Assembly (NCBI RefSeq): GCF_041053105.1 | Contig: NZ_CP163444.1 | Coordinates: 5,456,001 to 5,520,000 of the forward strand | Length of the DNA stretch: 64,000 nt | Direction: 5' to 3' | Origin: Streptomyces sp. R44 | Lineage (GTDB): Bacteria; Actinomycetota; Actinomycetes; Streptomycetales; Streptomycetaceae | Shown here: positions 8,692 to 18,809 of the stretch, piece after piece | Layout: the number at the start of each line of letters is the position of its first letter | Numbering within the stretch: position 1 is the stretch's first letter | The notes under the pieces: generated by a model | Seen by the model: the letters and a program-made list of their open reading frames with translations, nothing else | Database searches by the model: none | What the model was told of the DNA's origin: nothing | Program-made: the position numbers and the translations under genes

Positions 8692-9212
8692 CGGCGGATC
8701 TCCTCGGCGAGCGCGTCGAGGCGGGCGGCGGTCAGTTCGAGCCAGCGCAGGTCCGCTTCCAGGTGGAAGAGGGCGTGGTCGCAGATGAGCTGGTCGGCGA
8801 GGTCGCCGTCCCGCTTGCGCCGGGTGAGCTCGCGCATCAGACGGAGGTGCTCGGCGCGCTGGGTGTCGAGGAGCTCGGCGGCGCCGCGGCCGGTGAGCAG
8901 GGCCAGGACGACCTTGGTGTAGAGCGTGGACTGAAGGTACGGCTCCGGCTTCTCGGGGGTGGCGAGCCACTGGGCGACATCGGTGATGCCGGCCTCGGTG
9001 ATCGCGTACCGCTTCCGCTCCGGGCCGCCGCCGGCCTCGATGCCGTCGACGACGACCAGGCCGTTCTTCAGGAGCCGGGACATCGTCGAGTAGACCTGGC
9101 CGTAGTGGAGCGGCCGGTCCTGGCCGAACTTCTCGTCGAAGGCGCGCTTGAGGTCGTAGCCGTGGCGCGGGCCGGACTCCAGGAGTCCGAGGAGGGTGTG
9201 ACCGATGGACAT
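8688..9212 (-). CDS. PadR-family transcriptional regulator
   Basis: 174 residues. The N-terminal winged helix (LGLLESGPRHGYDLKRAF..., YGQVYSTMSRLLKNGLV) is the PadR signature. The C-terminal helices form the PadR dimerisation region (vir-like domain). PadR proteins commonly repress adjacent ABC exporter operons and release on ligand binding. Here the gene is first in the operon and an operator-like repeat lies immediately upstream, so autoregulation of the whole transporter operon is the likely mode. Confidence 0.92.
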   Translation of the reverse strand: MSIGHTLLGLLESGPRHGYDLKRAFDEKFGQDRPLHYGQVYSTMSRLLKNGLVVVDGIEAGGGPERKRYAITEAGITDVAQWLATPEKPEPYLQSTLYTKVVLALLTGRGAAELLDTQRAEHLRLMRELTRRKRDGDLADQLICDHALFHLEADLRWLELTAARLDALAEEIRR

Positions 9213-9220
9213 GGCACCAC

Positions 9221-9252
9221 TCTACACGGGGTGTATACGCACGATGTATAGC
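9221..9252. promoter_or_regulatory. Probable PadR operator
   Basis: A perfect palindrome TACAC-N3-GTGTA (9223-9235) overlaps a direct repeat TGTATA (9232-9237 and 9245-9250), 9-38 bp upstream of the padR start. AT-rich palindromes of this kind are typical PadR targets. Confidence 0.5.
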
Positions 9253-9478
9253 CCGACCCCACTGTGTCGGTCACTAAGCGGAACTGGGCCTTCACGCAAC
9301 CATCCGCCCGGCCCGAGCGTCGGTTCCTCTGGGCGTGGGTGCTGATTCTCACGTCCGGAAAAGGCGTGATCGGTTGTCCTTTGTCCGGCTCGTCGGTGTT
9401 AGCTTGCTGAGCTGATCCGGCGCGGACGGGCTCAGCACCGAGGGCGCCGGACACACGACGAGCGGAGCGACTGGACAC

Positions 9479-11695
9479 ATGGGCCGACCGGACAAGGGCA
9501 AGGCGAAGAAGCGCGGCATACGCCGCCTCTTCACCTGGAAGAAGCTCCTGGGCACCTTCTTCGTGTTCTGCCTGCTCGGCATGGGTGCCCTCTACGTCGT
9601 CTACCTGCTGGTCCCGGTGCCGTCGGCCAACGCCGAGGCGACGATGCAGAGCAACATCTACAAGTACTCCAACGGCAAGATCCTCGCCCGCACCGGCAAG
9701 ATCAACCGCGAGATCGTCGGCCTCGACAAGATCCCCCTGCAGGTCCAGAAGGCGTTCGTCGCCGCCGAGAACAAGACCTTCTACAAGGACAACGGCGTCG
9801 ACATCAAGGGCACCACCCGCGCCGCCTGGAACACCGTCACCGGCAAGGGCAAGCAGGGCGGCTCGACCATCACCCAGCAGTACGTCAAGAACTTCTACCT
9901 GAGCCAGGACCAGACGGCCACGCGCAAGCTCAAGGAAATGGTCATCGCCATCAAGGTGGACCAGAACATGAGCAAGAGCGAGATCCTCGCCGGCTACATG
10001 AACACCAGCTACTACGGGCGCAGCGCCTACGGCATCCAGGCCGCCGCCCGCTCGTACTACGGCGTCGACGCCACCCAGCTCACCACCGCGCAGGGCGCCT
10101 ACCTCGCCTCGCTGCTCCAGGCGCCCAACCAGTACGACTGGACGTCCGCGAGCGCCACCGGCCGCAAGCTCGTCGAGGAGCGCTGGAACTACGTCCTCGA
10201 CAACATGGTCGGCGAGGGCTGGCTCAGCCCCTCCGAGCGCGCCGGCATGAAGTTCCCCGTCCCGCAGAAGCCCAAGCCCGCCCCCGGCATGGAGGGCCAG
10301 ACCGGCTACATCGTCGAGGCCGCCAACCAGGAGCTGATCCGCCAGGGCGTCAGCGAGGAGAACATCAAGGCCGGCGGCTGGACGATCACCCTCAACATCG
10401 ACGAGAAGAAGCAGAAGGACCTCGTCAAGGCGGTCGACAAGCAGCTGGAGTCCAAGCTCGACCGCAAGGGCGACAAGAAGCAGGCCACCGTCCAGGCCGG
10501 CGCCACCTCGGTCGACCCGAAGACCGGCGCGGTCGTCGCGCTGTACGGCGGCGTCGGCGCCACCGAGCACTGGCTGTCCAACGCGACCCGCCGCGACTAC
10601 CAGCCCGCCTCCACCTTCAAGCCGCTCGTCCTCGCCTCCGCCGTCGACAACCAGGCGGTCACCCAGGACGGCCGGAAGATCGGCCTCGGCACCGTCTACG
10701 ACGGAGACAGCAAGCGCCCGGTCGTCGGCAGCCCCATCGACTTCGCGCCGGAGAACGAGGACGACTACAGCTACGGCCCCGTCACCGTCCAGAAGGCCAC
10801 CAACAAGTCGATCAACTCGGTCTACGCCCAGATGATCGTCGACGTCACCCCGGCCAAGGCCAAGAAGACCGCCCTCGCCCTCGGCATGAAGGACGGCGCG
10901 GACTTCCCCGAGAGCCCCGCCATCTCCCTCGGCACCATGGGCGCCTCGACCATGGACATGGCCGGCGCCTACGCCACGCTCGACAACCACGGCAAGAAGG
11001 TCACCCCGACCCTGGTGAAGACCGCCACCCACAAGGACCGCACGGTCCAGGGCGACCAGGCGATCGGCGACCAGGTCATCAGCCGCGAGGCCGCCGACAC
11101 CGCCACCCAGGCCATGACGGGCGTCGTGAAGAACGGCTCCGGCTTCCGCGCCGCCGGCGACTACGAGGCCGCCGGCAAGACCGGCACCTCCGAGAACAAC
11201 CGCTCCGCCTGGTTCGTGGGCTACACCCCCGAACTCGTCACCGCCGTCGGCCTCTTCGGCGAGGACGCCCAGGGCAACCAGGTCACCCTCACCGACACCA
11301 TCAACGAGGGCCGCGCCAACGGTGGCCGTACGCCCGCCCAGATCTGGGGCGACTACACCGAGCGCGCGCTGAACGGCGGCTCGGACGCCTCCTTCGACCT
11401 GGAGACCGACGGCGCCGCCCCCGACGGCACCCTGCCGGAGCCCACCGAGAGCAGCGAGGCCCCGTCGACCGAGGAGCCGACCGAGGAGCCGACCAAGGAC
11501 CCCACGGGCCCGACGGCCCCGCCGACCTCGACGGCCACCACCCCTCCGCAGCCGACCGGCGACCCCGTCACCACACCGCCGGAGCCCACCCGGGAGCCGA
11601 CGGCCACCCAGGAGCCGACGACGGCGCCGACCACCATCCAGCCGCCGGACGCGGGCGACCCCGTCGCGAACAGCACCGCCCGCCCGCCCCGCTGA
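9479..11695 (+). CDS. Class A penicillin-binding protein (transglycosylase/transpeptidase)
   Basis: 738 residues. A Lys/Arg-rich cytosolic start and one TM helix (about 22-45) are followed by a GT51 glycosyltransferase domain with the catalytic Glu in AAENKTFYKDNGVD and the GGSTITQQYVKN motif. The penicillin-binding domain shows SxxK (STFKPL) and KTGTSE. The middle motif appears as NKSINSVY. The last ~85 residues are a Pro/Thr/Glu-rich, disordered extracellular tail. It polymerises and cross-links peptidoglycan outside the membrane. The upstream 266-bp gap holds its promoter. TAGCTT (9399-9404) is a possible -10. Confidence 0.95.
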   Translation: MGRPDKGKAKKRGIRRLFTWKKLLGTFFVFCLLGMGALYVVYLLVPVPSANAEATMQSNIYKYSNGKILARTGKINREIVGLDKIPLQVQKAFVAAENKTFYKDNGVDIKGTTRAAWNTVTGKGKQGGSTITQQYVKNFYLSQDQTATRKLKEMVIAIKVDQNMSKSEILAGYMNTSYYGRSAYGIQAAARSYYGVDATQLTTAQGAYLASLLQAPNQYDWTSASATGRKLVEERWNYVLDNMVGEGWLSPSERAGMKFPVPQKPKPAPGMEGQTGYIVEAANQELIRQGVSEENIKAGGWTITLNIDEKKQKDLVKAVDKQLESKLDRKGDKKQATVQAGATSVDPKTGAVVALYGGVGATEHWLSNATRRDYQPASTFKPLVLASAVDNQAVTQDGRKIGLGTVYDGDSKRPVVGSPIDFAPENEDDYSYGPVTVQKATNKSINSVYAQMIVDVTPAKAKKTALALGMKDGADFPESPAISLGTMGASTMDMAGAYATLDNHGKKVTPTLVKTATHKDRTVQGDQAIGDQVISREAADTATQAMTGVVKNGSGFRAAGDYEAAGKTGTSENNRSAWFVGYTPELVTAVGLFGEDAQGNQVTLTDTINEGRANGGRTPAQIWGDYTERALNGGSDASFDLETDGAAPDGTLPEPTESSEAPSTEEPTEEPTKDPTGPTAPPTSTATTPPQPTGDPVTTPPEPTREPTATQEPTTAPTTIQPPDAGDPVANSTARPPR

Positions 11696-11702
11696 CGACG
11701 AA

Positions 11703-11742
11703 CACCGAAGGGCGGACCCCGCACGGGGTCCGGCCTTCGGTG
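11703..11742. terminator. Bidirectional terminator
   Basis: CACCGAAG/CTTCGGTG (11703-11710 with 11735-11742) encloses GGACCCCG/CGGGGTCC. It lies between the convergent PBP and phosphatase genes. Confidence 0.85.
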
Positions 11743-11788
11743 CTTTCCCGCAGGTACGGGGCTCAGGTGCGAGGCTCAGGTACGGGGC

Positions 11789-13789
11789 TCAGGTACGGGT
11801 CGCCAGCTCGAACCAGACCACCTTGCCGCCCGAGAGCCGGGTCGCCCCCCACCGCCGGGCCAGCCGGTTCACCAGGAAGAGCCCGCGCCCGCCCTCGTCC
11901 GTGTCGCGCGCCCGCCGCTGCCGGGGCAGCTGCGGCGAATCGTCGCCGACCTCGCAGCGCAGCACGTCCGTACGGAGCAGCCGCAGGGTCACCGGGCGCT
12001 CCGCGTACCGCACGGCGTTCGTCACGACCTCGCTGATCAGCAGCTCCACCGAGTCCGTCAGCTCCTCCAGGTCCCAGCGGGCGAGCGCCCGCCGGGCGAG
12101 CCGCCTGGCCCGCCCCGGGGCGGCGTCCTCCGGCTCCAGGAACCAGTACGCCACGTCGCTCGGCGCGATCCCGTCGAACCGGGCCGCGAGCAGCGCGATG
12201 TCGTCGTCCCGGTCGCCCGGGCCCAGCATGTCCAGGACGTCGTCGCAGAGCGCTTCGAGCGGCGGCGAGTGGTCCGGGCCCGTCAGCTGCGCGGTCGCCG
12301 CGAGGCGCTCCCGCAGCTGCTCGATGCCCGTCCACACGTCCCGCAGCCGGGACTCGACGAGCCCGTCCGTGTACAGCAGCAGCGTGGCGCCGGCCGGGGC
12401 GTCCAGCTCGACCGCCTCGAAGTCCACCCCGCCGACCCCGATCGGGGCGCCGGGCGGCACCCGCAGCACCTCGGCGCGGCCGCCCAGGTGGAGCAGTATC
12501 GGCGGCGGATGGCCCGCGTTGGCGACCGTGATCCGGTGCGAGACCGGGTCGTACACCGCGTACATGCAGGTCGCCATGCGGTTCTCGCCGAGCCGCTGCG
12601 CCTGCTCGTCCAGGTGGTGCAGGACCTCCTGCGGCGGCAGGTCGAGACCGGCCAGGGTCTGCGCCGTGGTGCGCAGCTGGCCCATGATCGCCGCCGACGT
12701 CATGGAGTGGCCCATGACGTCGCCGACGACCAGGGCGACCCTGCTGCCGGGCAGCGGGATCGCGTCGTACCAGTCGCCGCCGACCCGGGCCGTCTCGGCC
12801 GCCGGCAGATAGCGCGAGGCCAGCTTGACGCCGGTCGGCTGCGGCAGCGAGTCCGGCAGCATCGTCCGCTGGAGCTCGTCCGCGATGTACGCCTCGCGGC
12901 CGTACAGCACGGCCTTGTCGATGCCGAGGGCCGTGTGCGTGGCCAACTGGGCCGCGACGAGCAGGTCGTTCGGCTCGAAGCCGGCCCGCTCGGGACGGCG
13001 CAGGAACACGGCCGCGCCGATCACCCGGCGCCGGCCGCGCAGCGGCGCGAGCACCGCCCGCAGCCCGCCGGGCAGCGGGTGCTCGGGGCCGAGCAGTTCG
13101 GTGAGGGCCGACTTCGCGGCCGCGGAGTCGCCGAAGACCGGCCGCACCCCGCGCAGCACCTCGGCGAGCGCCCCGCCGTTCCGTACCTCGCAGAGTTCGG
13201 CCGCGGGGGTCGGATCCGGATCGGGTACGAGGACGAGCTCCTCGCCCTCCAGATCGCTTAACCGGAGCCGGTCCGTGCGCCGCAGCCGCAGCACGAACGG
13301 CGCCACCGGCCGCTCGTCGCCCACCGGGAGCGGGTCGCGGAGGTAGACCAGGATCTCGTCGGAGAAGGTCGGCACGGTGGCCCGGCACAGGCCGAGGACG
13401 ATCTCGTCCAGGTCGATGCCGCGCGCGATGCGCCGGGTCGCGGCCCCGACGAACCGCAGCCGGTCGCCCTCCCGCCGCGCGGAGGTGTCCCCGCCGCGCG
13501 CCCCGCCGGGAGGCTGCGGGGAGACGGCGACGGCGACGGCACCGGGGGAGCCGGGGTGGCCCGAGCCGCCTGTGACGTCCGGGTGGACCGGCCCGCCGGT
13601 CGCGTTCGGTGCGGTGGGCTGCGCGGGGGCCTCCGCGCCCGGGGTCGCCGGGGTCGCCGGGCCGCCCGCCGGGGCGGGCAGGTCGGAGGGCAGGCCGGCC
13701 GCCGCCGCCTCCTGGCGAGGGCGCGCGCGTTCCTGCGGCCGGGCAGCCAGGGGCTGCCGGCCTTCGTGGGAGGTGGGATGCTCCGTCAC
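11789..13789 (-). CDS. SpoIIE/PP2C-type phosphatase with GAF and HATPase domains
   Basis: 666 residues. The first ~85 are low-complexity Pro/Ala. A GAF-like sensor domain follows (about 95-320), then a PP2C/RsbU phosphatase domain (GGDWYDAIPLPGSRVALVVGDVMGHS supplies metal-binding Asp residues, split as GGDWYDA and GDVMGHS; LYTDGLVESR near 480). A C-terminal HATPase_c anti-sigma-kinase domain (ELLISEVVTNAVRYAE with N-box; GRGLFLVNRLARRWG) completes it. These multidomain proteins control partner-switching sigma-factor pathways. The target is unknown. Three near-identical 13-bp repeats surround its stop. Confidence 0.93.
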   Translation of the reverse strand: MTEHPTSHEGRQPLAARPQERARPRQEAAAAGLPSDLPAPAGGPATPATPGAEAPAQPTAPNATGGPVHPDVTGGSGHPGSPGAVAVAVSPQPPGGARGGDTSARREGDRLRFVGAATRRIARGIDLDEIVLGLCRATVPTFSDEILVYLRDPLPVGDERPVAPFVLRLRRTDRLRLSDLEGEELVLVPDPDPTPAAELCEVRNGGALAEVLRGVRPVFGDSAAAKSALTELLGPEHPLPGGLRAVLAPLRGRRRVIGAAVFLRRPERAGFEPNDLLVAAQLATHTALGIDKAVLYGREAYIADELQRTMLPDSLPQPTGVKLASRYLPAAETARVGGDWYDAIPLPGSRVALVVGDVMGHSMTSAAIMGQLRTTAQTLAGLDLPPQEVLHHLDEQAQRLGENRMATCMYAVYDPVSHRITVANAGHPPPILLHLGGRAEVLRVPPGAPIGVGGVDFEAVELDAPAGATLLLYTDGLVESRLRDVWTGIEQLRERLAATAQLTGPDHSPPLEALCDDVLDMLGPGDRDDDIALLAARFDGIAPSDVAYWFLEPEDAAPGRARRLARRALARWDLEELTDSVELLISEVVTNAVRYAERPVTLRLLRTDVLRCEVGDDSPQLPRQRRARDTDEGGRGLFLVNRLARRWGATRLSGGKVVWFELATRT

Positions 13790-14100
13790 GCGTGGGATTC
13801 CGTCCGTCCGGGCCGGTGGTGCGATGCACTCGCTCTTCTCGCCGATGCCGCGCCTTCGGCGGGGGTAAACCCCTCGTATGCAGCGGATGTGGACGTTCCG
13901 CGAGCTGCGGCAACGGCAGGGGTCGCAACACCCGGGCGCACGTCCGGCACTGCTCTCCCCCTCGTGGATGACTTCTGGTCAGGTCCTGCGCTGTGCTGAG
14001 TCGTTGACGTGCTGTTCGGTCGGTCTGACGTGGTGTCGGGTCCGTCTCTGCCGTGCGGAGGACGATCCTACGTTTGAACCCCGGGGGCGCATCAAGGGTC
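13790..14100. other. Gene-free spacer upstream of the phosphatase gene
   Basis: This 311-bp stretch has no convincing coding signal. It contains a GGGGGTAAACCCC near-palindrome (13861-13873), which could be a hairpin or a sigma-B-like element. No clear -35/-10 pair or terminator could be assigned. Confidence 0.4.
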
Positions 14101-14766
14101 TCACGGCGCCGTGTGCGCCGGAGTGCGATCCCAGTCCGCCGGCAGCTGGGGAACCCGCCATCCCGGATCGGGCCGCCAGTCCTCCCAGCCGTCCGCGAAC
14201 GGCGTCCCCCACCTCTTGATCCGCTCCACCGCCCGCTCCCCGGCCGCCCGCACCCCGGCGGCCTGCTCCGGGCTCATCAGGCCGGACCGCTGGGCCTGCG
14301 CGAACTCGTCCTCGTCCCGCCACAGCCAGCTGCGGTCGGGGTAGACGGAGATGTCGAGGAAGTGGTCCTCGGAGTCGAAGCCGCCGGACCACCGGACCCG
14401 CGGCTCCTCGAGGTTCACGTACCAGCTGCGGAAGCGCCAGCCGCGCTCCCAGAACAGCCACACCGACCACGGCTCGCCGGGCCGCGCCAGCTTGAGCACC
14501 CCGCTGCCGGCCCAGCGGGTGCGCTCGGTGGTGCGGGGGGCGGTGTAGCGGGTGGCGAGCGGCTCCTCGTGGACGGCCGTGCCGTCGGCGAGGACGGGCC
14601 GGACGCACTCGGTGCCGGGCGCCATCCAGACCGCGAGCAGCTCGGGCGTGTCCTGGACGACCGTCACCGGTCGGCAGATGTGCACCGCTCCGGTGCCGTT
14701 GCCGCGGTAGCGCCAGAGGATGTGATCCCCCGGCGCCCAGTGCTGAGAGCCGCCCGATCCTGTCAT
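14101..14766 (-). CDS. DUF402-family protein
   Basis: 221 residues. The fold signature (WLFWERGWRFRSWYVNLEEP, DSEDHFLDISVYPDRSWLWRDEDEF) is that of DUF402 proteins (FomD-like barrel; nucleoside di/triphosphatase Ntdp-type). The conserved acidic residues for divalent metal are present (DHFLDI, RDEDEF). In the family these enzymes hydrolyse nucleotide phosphoanhydrides. Activity here is inferred. It is monocistronic, between the phosphatase and fumC. Confidence 0.85.
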   Translation of the reverse strand: MTGSGGSQHWAPGDHILWRYRGNGTGAVHICRPVTVVQDTPELLAVWMAPGTECVRPVLADGTAVHEEPLATRYTAPRTTERTRWAGSGVLKLARPGEPWSVWLFWERGWRFRSWYVNLEEPRVRWSGGFDSEDHFLDISVYPDRSWLWRDEDEFAQAQRSGLMSPEQAAGVRAAGERAVERIKRWGTPFADGWEDWRPDPGWRVPQLPADWDRTPAHTAP

Positions 14767-14849
14767 GCGCAGATCTTAGGGGCGCGCTCCCACGACCGCT
14801 GCGGCACAGATCACCAAGGAGTCGGCTACCGGTCACGGACGAAACCGCT

Positions 14850-14873
14850 ACCGGCCGGTCGCCACCGGCCGGT
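14850..14873 (-). terminator. Putative fumC terminator
   Basis: Two copies of the palindrome ACCGGCCGGT (14850-14859, 14864-14873) are separated by CGCC and would form a 10-bp hairpin 54 nt downstream of the fumC stop. Confidence 0.5.
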
Positions 14874-14926
14874 CATCCGAGGACCGGAGTGCGTGCCCCG
14901 GTCGCCGTCTGCGGGTCTCTCCCGGC

Positions 14927-16327
14927 CTACGGGTGCGTCATGCGCAGCACGTCCAGCGCCTCGTCGAGCTGCTCGACGGTGAGGTCGCCGCGCTCCACGT
15001 AGCCGGACTCCAGGACCACCTCGCGGATGGTCTTCCGCTCGGCGAGGGACTTCTTCGCGACCTTCGCGGCCTCCTCGTAGCCGATGTACTTGTTCAGCGG
15101 CGTGACCACGGACGGCGAGGACTCGGCGTACTCGCGGGCGCGCTCCACGTTCGCCGTGATCCCGTCGACCGTGCGGTCGGCGAGCAGTCGGGAGGCGTTG
15201 GCCAGAAGCCGTACGGATTCCAGGAGGTTCTTGGCCATCACCGGCAGCATCACGTTGAGCTCGAAGTTCCCGGCCGCGCCCGCCACCGCCACGGTGGTGT
15301 CGTTCCCGGTCACCTGGGCGGCGACCATCAGGACCGCCTCGGGGATCACCGGGTTCACCTTGCCGGGCATGATCGAGGAGCCGGGCTGGAGGTCGGGGAG
15401 GTTGATCTCGGCGAGGCCGGTGCGCGGGCCGCTGGCCATCCAGCGAAGGTCGTTGGCGATCTTCGTGAGGGAGACGGCGATGGTCCTGAGCTGCCCGGAC
15501 GTCTCCACCAGGGCGTCGCGGGCGCCCTGGGCCTCGAAGTGGTCGCGGGCCTCGGTCAGCGGCAGGCCGGTGGCGCGGGCGACCTCGGCGATGACGGCCG
15601 GGGAGAAGCCGGCCGGGGTGTTGATGCCGGTGCCCACCGCCGTACCGCCGAGGGGGAGTTCGGCGAGCCGGGGGAGTGCCGCGCGCAGCCGCTCGGCGCC
15701 GTACCGGACCTGGGCCGCGTAACCGCCGAACTCCTGGCCCAGGGTGACCGGAGTGGCGTCCATCAGATGCGTACGGCCGGACTTCACCACCGACGAGAAT
15801 TCGGCCGATTTTCGCTCCAGGGCGGCGGCCAGGTGGTCGAGGGCGGGGATCAGGTCGCGGGTGACGGCGGCCGTGGCCGCGATGTGGATGGAGGAGGGGA
15901 AGACGTCGTTCGAGGACTGCGAGGCGTTGACGTGGTCGTTGGGGTGGACCTCACGGCCCTCGGGCAGTCGCTCGGTGGCGAGGGTGGCGATCACCTCGTT
16001 GGTGTTCATGTTGGACGAGGTGCCCGAGCCGGTCTGGAAGACGTCCACGGGGAAGTGCTCGTCCCAGCGCCCCTCCGCGACCTCGTCGGCGGCCGAGGCG
16101 ATCGCCTGCGCGCGGTCCTCGTCGATCACGCCGAGCTCGGCGTTGACCTTGGCGGCGGCCGCCTTGATCCGGGCCAGGGCCTCGATGTGGGCGCGCTCAA
16201 GGCGCTGCCCGGAGACCGGGAAGTTCTCCACGGCCCGCTGGGTCTGGGCCCGCCACTTGGCGTGCGCGGGGACCCGCACCTCGCCCATGGAGTCGTGCTC
16301 GACGCGGTACCCGTCTGCCTCGTTCAT
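14927..16327 (-). CDS. fumC: Class II fumarate hydratase
   Basis: 466 residues, normal for FumC. The family signature [11 protein letters not shown] is present, as are the substrate-site [13 protein letters not shown] and [11 protein letters not shown] regions. It catalyses reversible hydration of fumarate to malate in the TCA cycle without an iron-sulfur cluster. The ATG at 16327 is favoured by AGGAGG about 9 nt upstream. An iron-dependent class I fumarase lies about 4 kb away on the same strand, so the pair may be an oxidative-stress or iron-limitation alternative. Confidence 0.96.
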   Translation of the reverse strand: MNEADGYRVEHDSMGEVRVPAHAKWRAQTQRAVENFPVSGQRLERAHIEALARIKAAAAKVNAELGVIDEDRAQAIASAADEVAEGRWDEHFPVDVFQTGSGTSSNMNTNEVIATLATERLPEGREVHPNDHVNASQSSNDVFPSSIHIAATAAVTRDLIPALDHLAAALERKSAEFSSVVKSGRTHLMDATPVTLGQEFGGYAAQVRYGAERLRAALPRLAELPLGGTAVGTGINTPAGFSPAVIAEVARATGLPLTEARDHFEAQGARDALVETSGQLRTIAVSLTKIANDLRWMASGPRTGLAEINLPDLQPGSSIMPGKVNPVIPEAVLMVAAQVTGNDTTVAVAGAAGNFELNVMLPVMAKNLLESVRLLANASRLLADRTVDGITANVERAREYAESSPSVVTPLNKYIGYEEAAKVAKKSLAERKTIREVVLESGYVERGDLTVEQLDEALDVLRMTHP

Positions 16328-16470
16328 GTTGTTCAACCTCCTGCTGTGCTGGTCGGGGGGGACGACCCCCCAACCCCCCGAAAAAGATGAGCACTTGTCT
16401 TGTTCGATGTATTCCCAAGGTGCGTACCGGCCAGTAAAAACCGTGGGTAACCCCACTTCCAGGAGGCGCA

Positions 16471-18000
16471 GTGAAGCGCACCAGGTACAGACTCCGCTGG
16501 CCCGTCGCGGCCGTCGCCGCCGCCGCGGCGGCCCTCGGCAGCATGACCGCCGCCGCCCCCGCCGGCGCGGCCGACACGAGCAGCGCGGCCGGAATCACCT
16601 CCGTACCGCTCTCTCCCGAGCTGGAGGCGATCCGGGCGGCCGAGGCCACCAGGATCTACGGCAGCCCCGAGGAGCGCCCGCTCGCCGAGCGCAGGACCGG
16701 CCTCATCTCGCTGGGCGACAGCGAGATCTCCGGCGAGGGCGTCGGCACGTACGAGTCGCCCACCAACGGGCCCACCAACTGGTGCCACCGCTCCCCGGAC
16801 GCCGCCATCCACCGCACCGGGATCCCCGCGGACCTCACCTTCAACGTGTCCTGCTCCGGCGCCTACACCGGGAACATCCGGATCGGCGGCTCCAAGCAGT
16901 ACGCCGACGAGCTCGTCCAGAGCGACAACCTCGCCGTCAAGGCCCGCAACACCCGCATCAAGATGGTCCTGCTCGTCGCCGGCGCCAACGACGACCTCCA
17001 GTTCGGGCCCGTCATGACCGACTGCGTCCAGCGGTACGTCCTCAGCCAGGGCACCTGCGAGCCCAAGTACGCCCCCGGCTGGCAGGCCCGCGTCGACGGA
17101 CTCGTCCCCAAGGTCGAGCAGACCGTCCGCGACCTCAAGACCGTCATGCGCGACGCCGGATACGCCGACGGCGACTACAAGCTGGTCGTCATGGGCTACC
17201 CCAGCCCGATCGGCCCCGACTTCTACGACAACCCGAACTTCCCCGGCAAGCTCTCCTGCGGCGGCATGGGCTACGACTCCGACACCAAGTGGGGCCGCAA
17301 CACCGCCGTTCCCGCCTTCGAGCGCGGCATGCGCAGGATCGCGGCCGACACCGGCGCCACCTACCTCGACAACTCGCGCCTCTTCCACGGCCACGAGGTC
17401 TGTATGGAGGACACCTGGGCCCGGGGCCTCTACATCGACCTCTCCAAGCCCGGCGGCCTCGACGAGAACTCCGTACGCCAGTCCTTCCACCCCAACAGGA
17501 GCGGCCACGGCGCCTTCGCGTCCTGCCTGACCCAGATCTACAACTCGGGCCTGCGCGAGGCGAGCTGCGCCGACGTCAACTCCTCCGGCACCCCGACGCT
17601 CTTCCCGCTCGCCTGGGACGACGCGTACCAGCCGCTGAGGAACCAGGCGACCGGCAACTGCCTGGACGTCAACGCCTCCGAGTCGGCCAACGGCACCGCC
17701 GTCCTCGGCTGGGACTGCCACGGCGGCCGCAACCAGGGCTGGTGGTACGACTCCGCCCGGAAGACCGTCCACACCCAGCTCACCCAGGACCGCTGCCTGG
17801 ACGTGCCGGGCGCCGCCTATCAGGCCGGCAAGGCCCTCATCGTCTGGAACTGCAGCGGCGCCGCCAACCAGAAGTTCGTCCGTGACGGCGCCACGATCCG
17901 GCCCGCCGCCGCGACCGGACTCTGCCTCGCCCAGGGCGCGGCGAAGGAGCCGGTCAGGCTCCAGAACTGCGACGGCTCCGCGAACCAGAAGTTCGCGTAG
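16471..18000 (+). CDS. Secreted SGNH hydrolase with ricin-type lectin domain
   Basis: 509 residues starting at GTG after AGGAGG. A Sec signal peptide (cleaved near AGAADTSS, about residue 34) is followed by an SGNH/GDSL esterase domain: nucleophile in GDSEISGEG (Ser84), GANDD (about 171), and the catalytic His in SFHPNRSGH (about 340). Residues about 385-509 form a ricin-B beta-trefoil with QxW-type repeats (NQGWWYD, NQKFV, NQKFA), expected to bind carbohydrate. It probably deacylates or hydrolyses ester substrates on polysaccharides or lipids outside the cell. Confidence 0.9.
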   Translation: MKRTRYRLRWPVAAVAAAAAALGSMTAAAPAGAADTSSAAGITSVPLSPELEAIRAAEATRIYGSPEERPLAERRTGLISLGDSEISGEGVGTYESPTNGPTNWCHRSPDAAIHRTGIPADLTFNVSCSGAYTGNIRIGGSKQYADELVQSDNLAVKARNTRIKMVLLVAGANDDLQFGPVMTDCVQRYVLSQGTCEPKYAPGWQARVDGLVPKVEQTVRDLKTVMRDAGYADGDYKLVVMGYPSPIGPDFYDNPNFPGKLSCGGMGYDSDTKWGRNTAVPAFERGMRRIAADTGATYLDNSRLFHGHEVCMEDTWARGLYIDLSKPGGLDENSVRQSFHPNRSGHGAFASCLTQIYNSGLREASCADVNSSGTPTLFPLAWDDAYQPLRNQATGNCLDVNASESANGTAVLGWDCHGGRNQGWWYDSARKTVHTQLTQDRCLDVPGAAYQAGKALIVWNCSGAANQKFVRDGATIRPAAATGLCLAQGAAKEPVRLQNCDGSANQKFA

Positions 18001-18015
18001 GAGCCTGCGGATACC

Positions 18016-18051
18016 CCGTGGCCTCCGTCCGGTGCGGGACGGGGGCCACGG
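18016..18051. terminator. Bidirectional terminator
   Basis: CCGTGGCC/GGCCACGG (18016-18023 with 18044-18051) has an imperfect inner stem (CCGTCC/GGACGG). It lies between the hydrolase gene and the convergent lipoprotein gene. Confidence 0.7.
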
Positions 18052-18057
18052 TCATGC

Positions 18058-18693
18058 TCAGAGCGCCTTCGTCGTGCTCCTCGCCAGCTCGTAGGCCGGG
18101 AGCATCGCCCGGTGCTCGTCGGTGTCGAACCCGCCGAGGTGGACGATGACGACCGCGCCCTTCGGGGTGGAGACGGCGAAGGCCCGCTCCTCCTTGGACT
18201 CGTCCGTGAGCTCGCTGTACGTCGTGTACGTGACCTCGACAGCGGCCAGCGCGCCCGCCCTCGTGTCCCGATAGGTGACGGCGGAGGGCCTGCTCGCCGC
18301 CGTCACGAAGCCTTCGAGCGCGGTCCGGGCCGGTCCTTTCGCGGCCGTCCACACCCGCAGGAAGCCGATGTTCCCGGAGGGCTTGGCGTCGACCTCGCAG
18401 CGCATGACGGCCGGCCCCTGCCGGACGAGCTCCGCGAAGTCCGGGTCCGCGGGCTCCTTGACCGCGGCCGGCTTCCAGTCCGCCGCCAGCCCGAAGGAGA
18501 CGGGCAGCGCGCAGGCCGAACCAGGACCGCCGAGGGTCGCGGCGGCCTTGACGGCCGGGGCGGTGGCGCTGGTCTTCCCCGGGGTCGCCGGAGCCGCCGG
18601 GGCGTCGGGCGCCGGGGTCGTCCCGCAGCCGGTGAGCAGGGCCGCGGTCACCAGGGCGGCGGCGGTCGTACGTATCGGGAGTCTGTCTGGCAT
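18058..18693 (-). CDS. Putative lipoprotein of unknown function
   Basis: 211 residues from the ATG at 18693, which directly gives a lipoprotein signal peptide with lipobox LTGC (Cys about 21). A longer upstream reading frame would bury it. An Ala/Pro/Thr linker follows, then a ~150-residue domain with two Cys (SACALPVS, MRCEVDA) and a YTTYSELTDESKEERAF stretch. It resembles DUF8017/DUF3558-like exported proteins of Streptomyces, but I cannot name the family with confidence. Anchoring to the outer face of the membrane is well supported. Confidence 0.7.
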   Translation of the reverse strand: MPDRLPIRTTAAALVTAALLTGCGTTPAPDAPAAPATPGKTSATAPAVKAAATLGGPGSACALPVSFGLAADWKPAAVKEPADPDFAELVRQGPAVMRCEVDAKPSGNIGFLRVWTAAKGPARTALEGFVTAASRPSAVTYRDTRAGALAAVEVTYTTYSELTDESKEERAFAVSTPKGAVVIVHLGGFDTDEHRAMLPAYELARSTTKAL

Positions 18694-18809
18694 GGCGCCA
18701 TGATCCCCGACGCGGCCGCCGCGGATTGCGCCGGACGGGCGAATCCGGCGTGATCGCCGCACAATGTGAAGCGTGCCGAGGGGGACCCCCATCCCACGGG
18801 AGGCAGGAC

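Noticed and set aside
11763..13931. A 722-residue antisense-frame protein overlapping the PP2C gene in a second minus-strand frame
   Set aside because: Its composition is Arg/Pro/Gly-shifted and the 11789-13789 frame has all the catalytic motifs.
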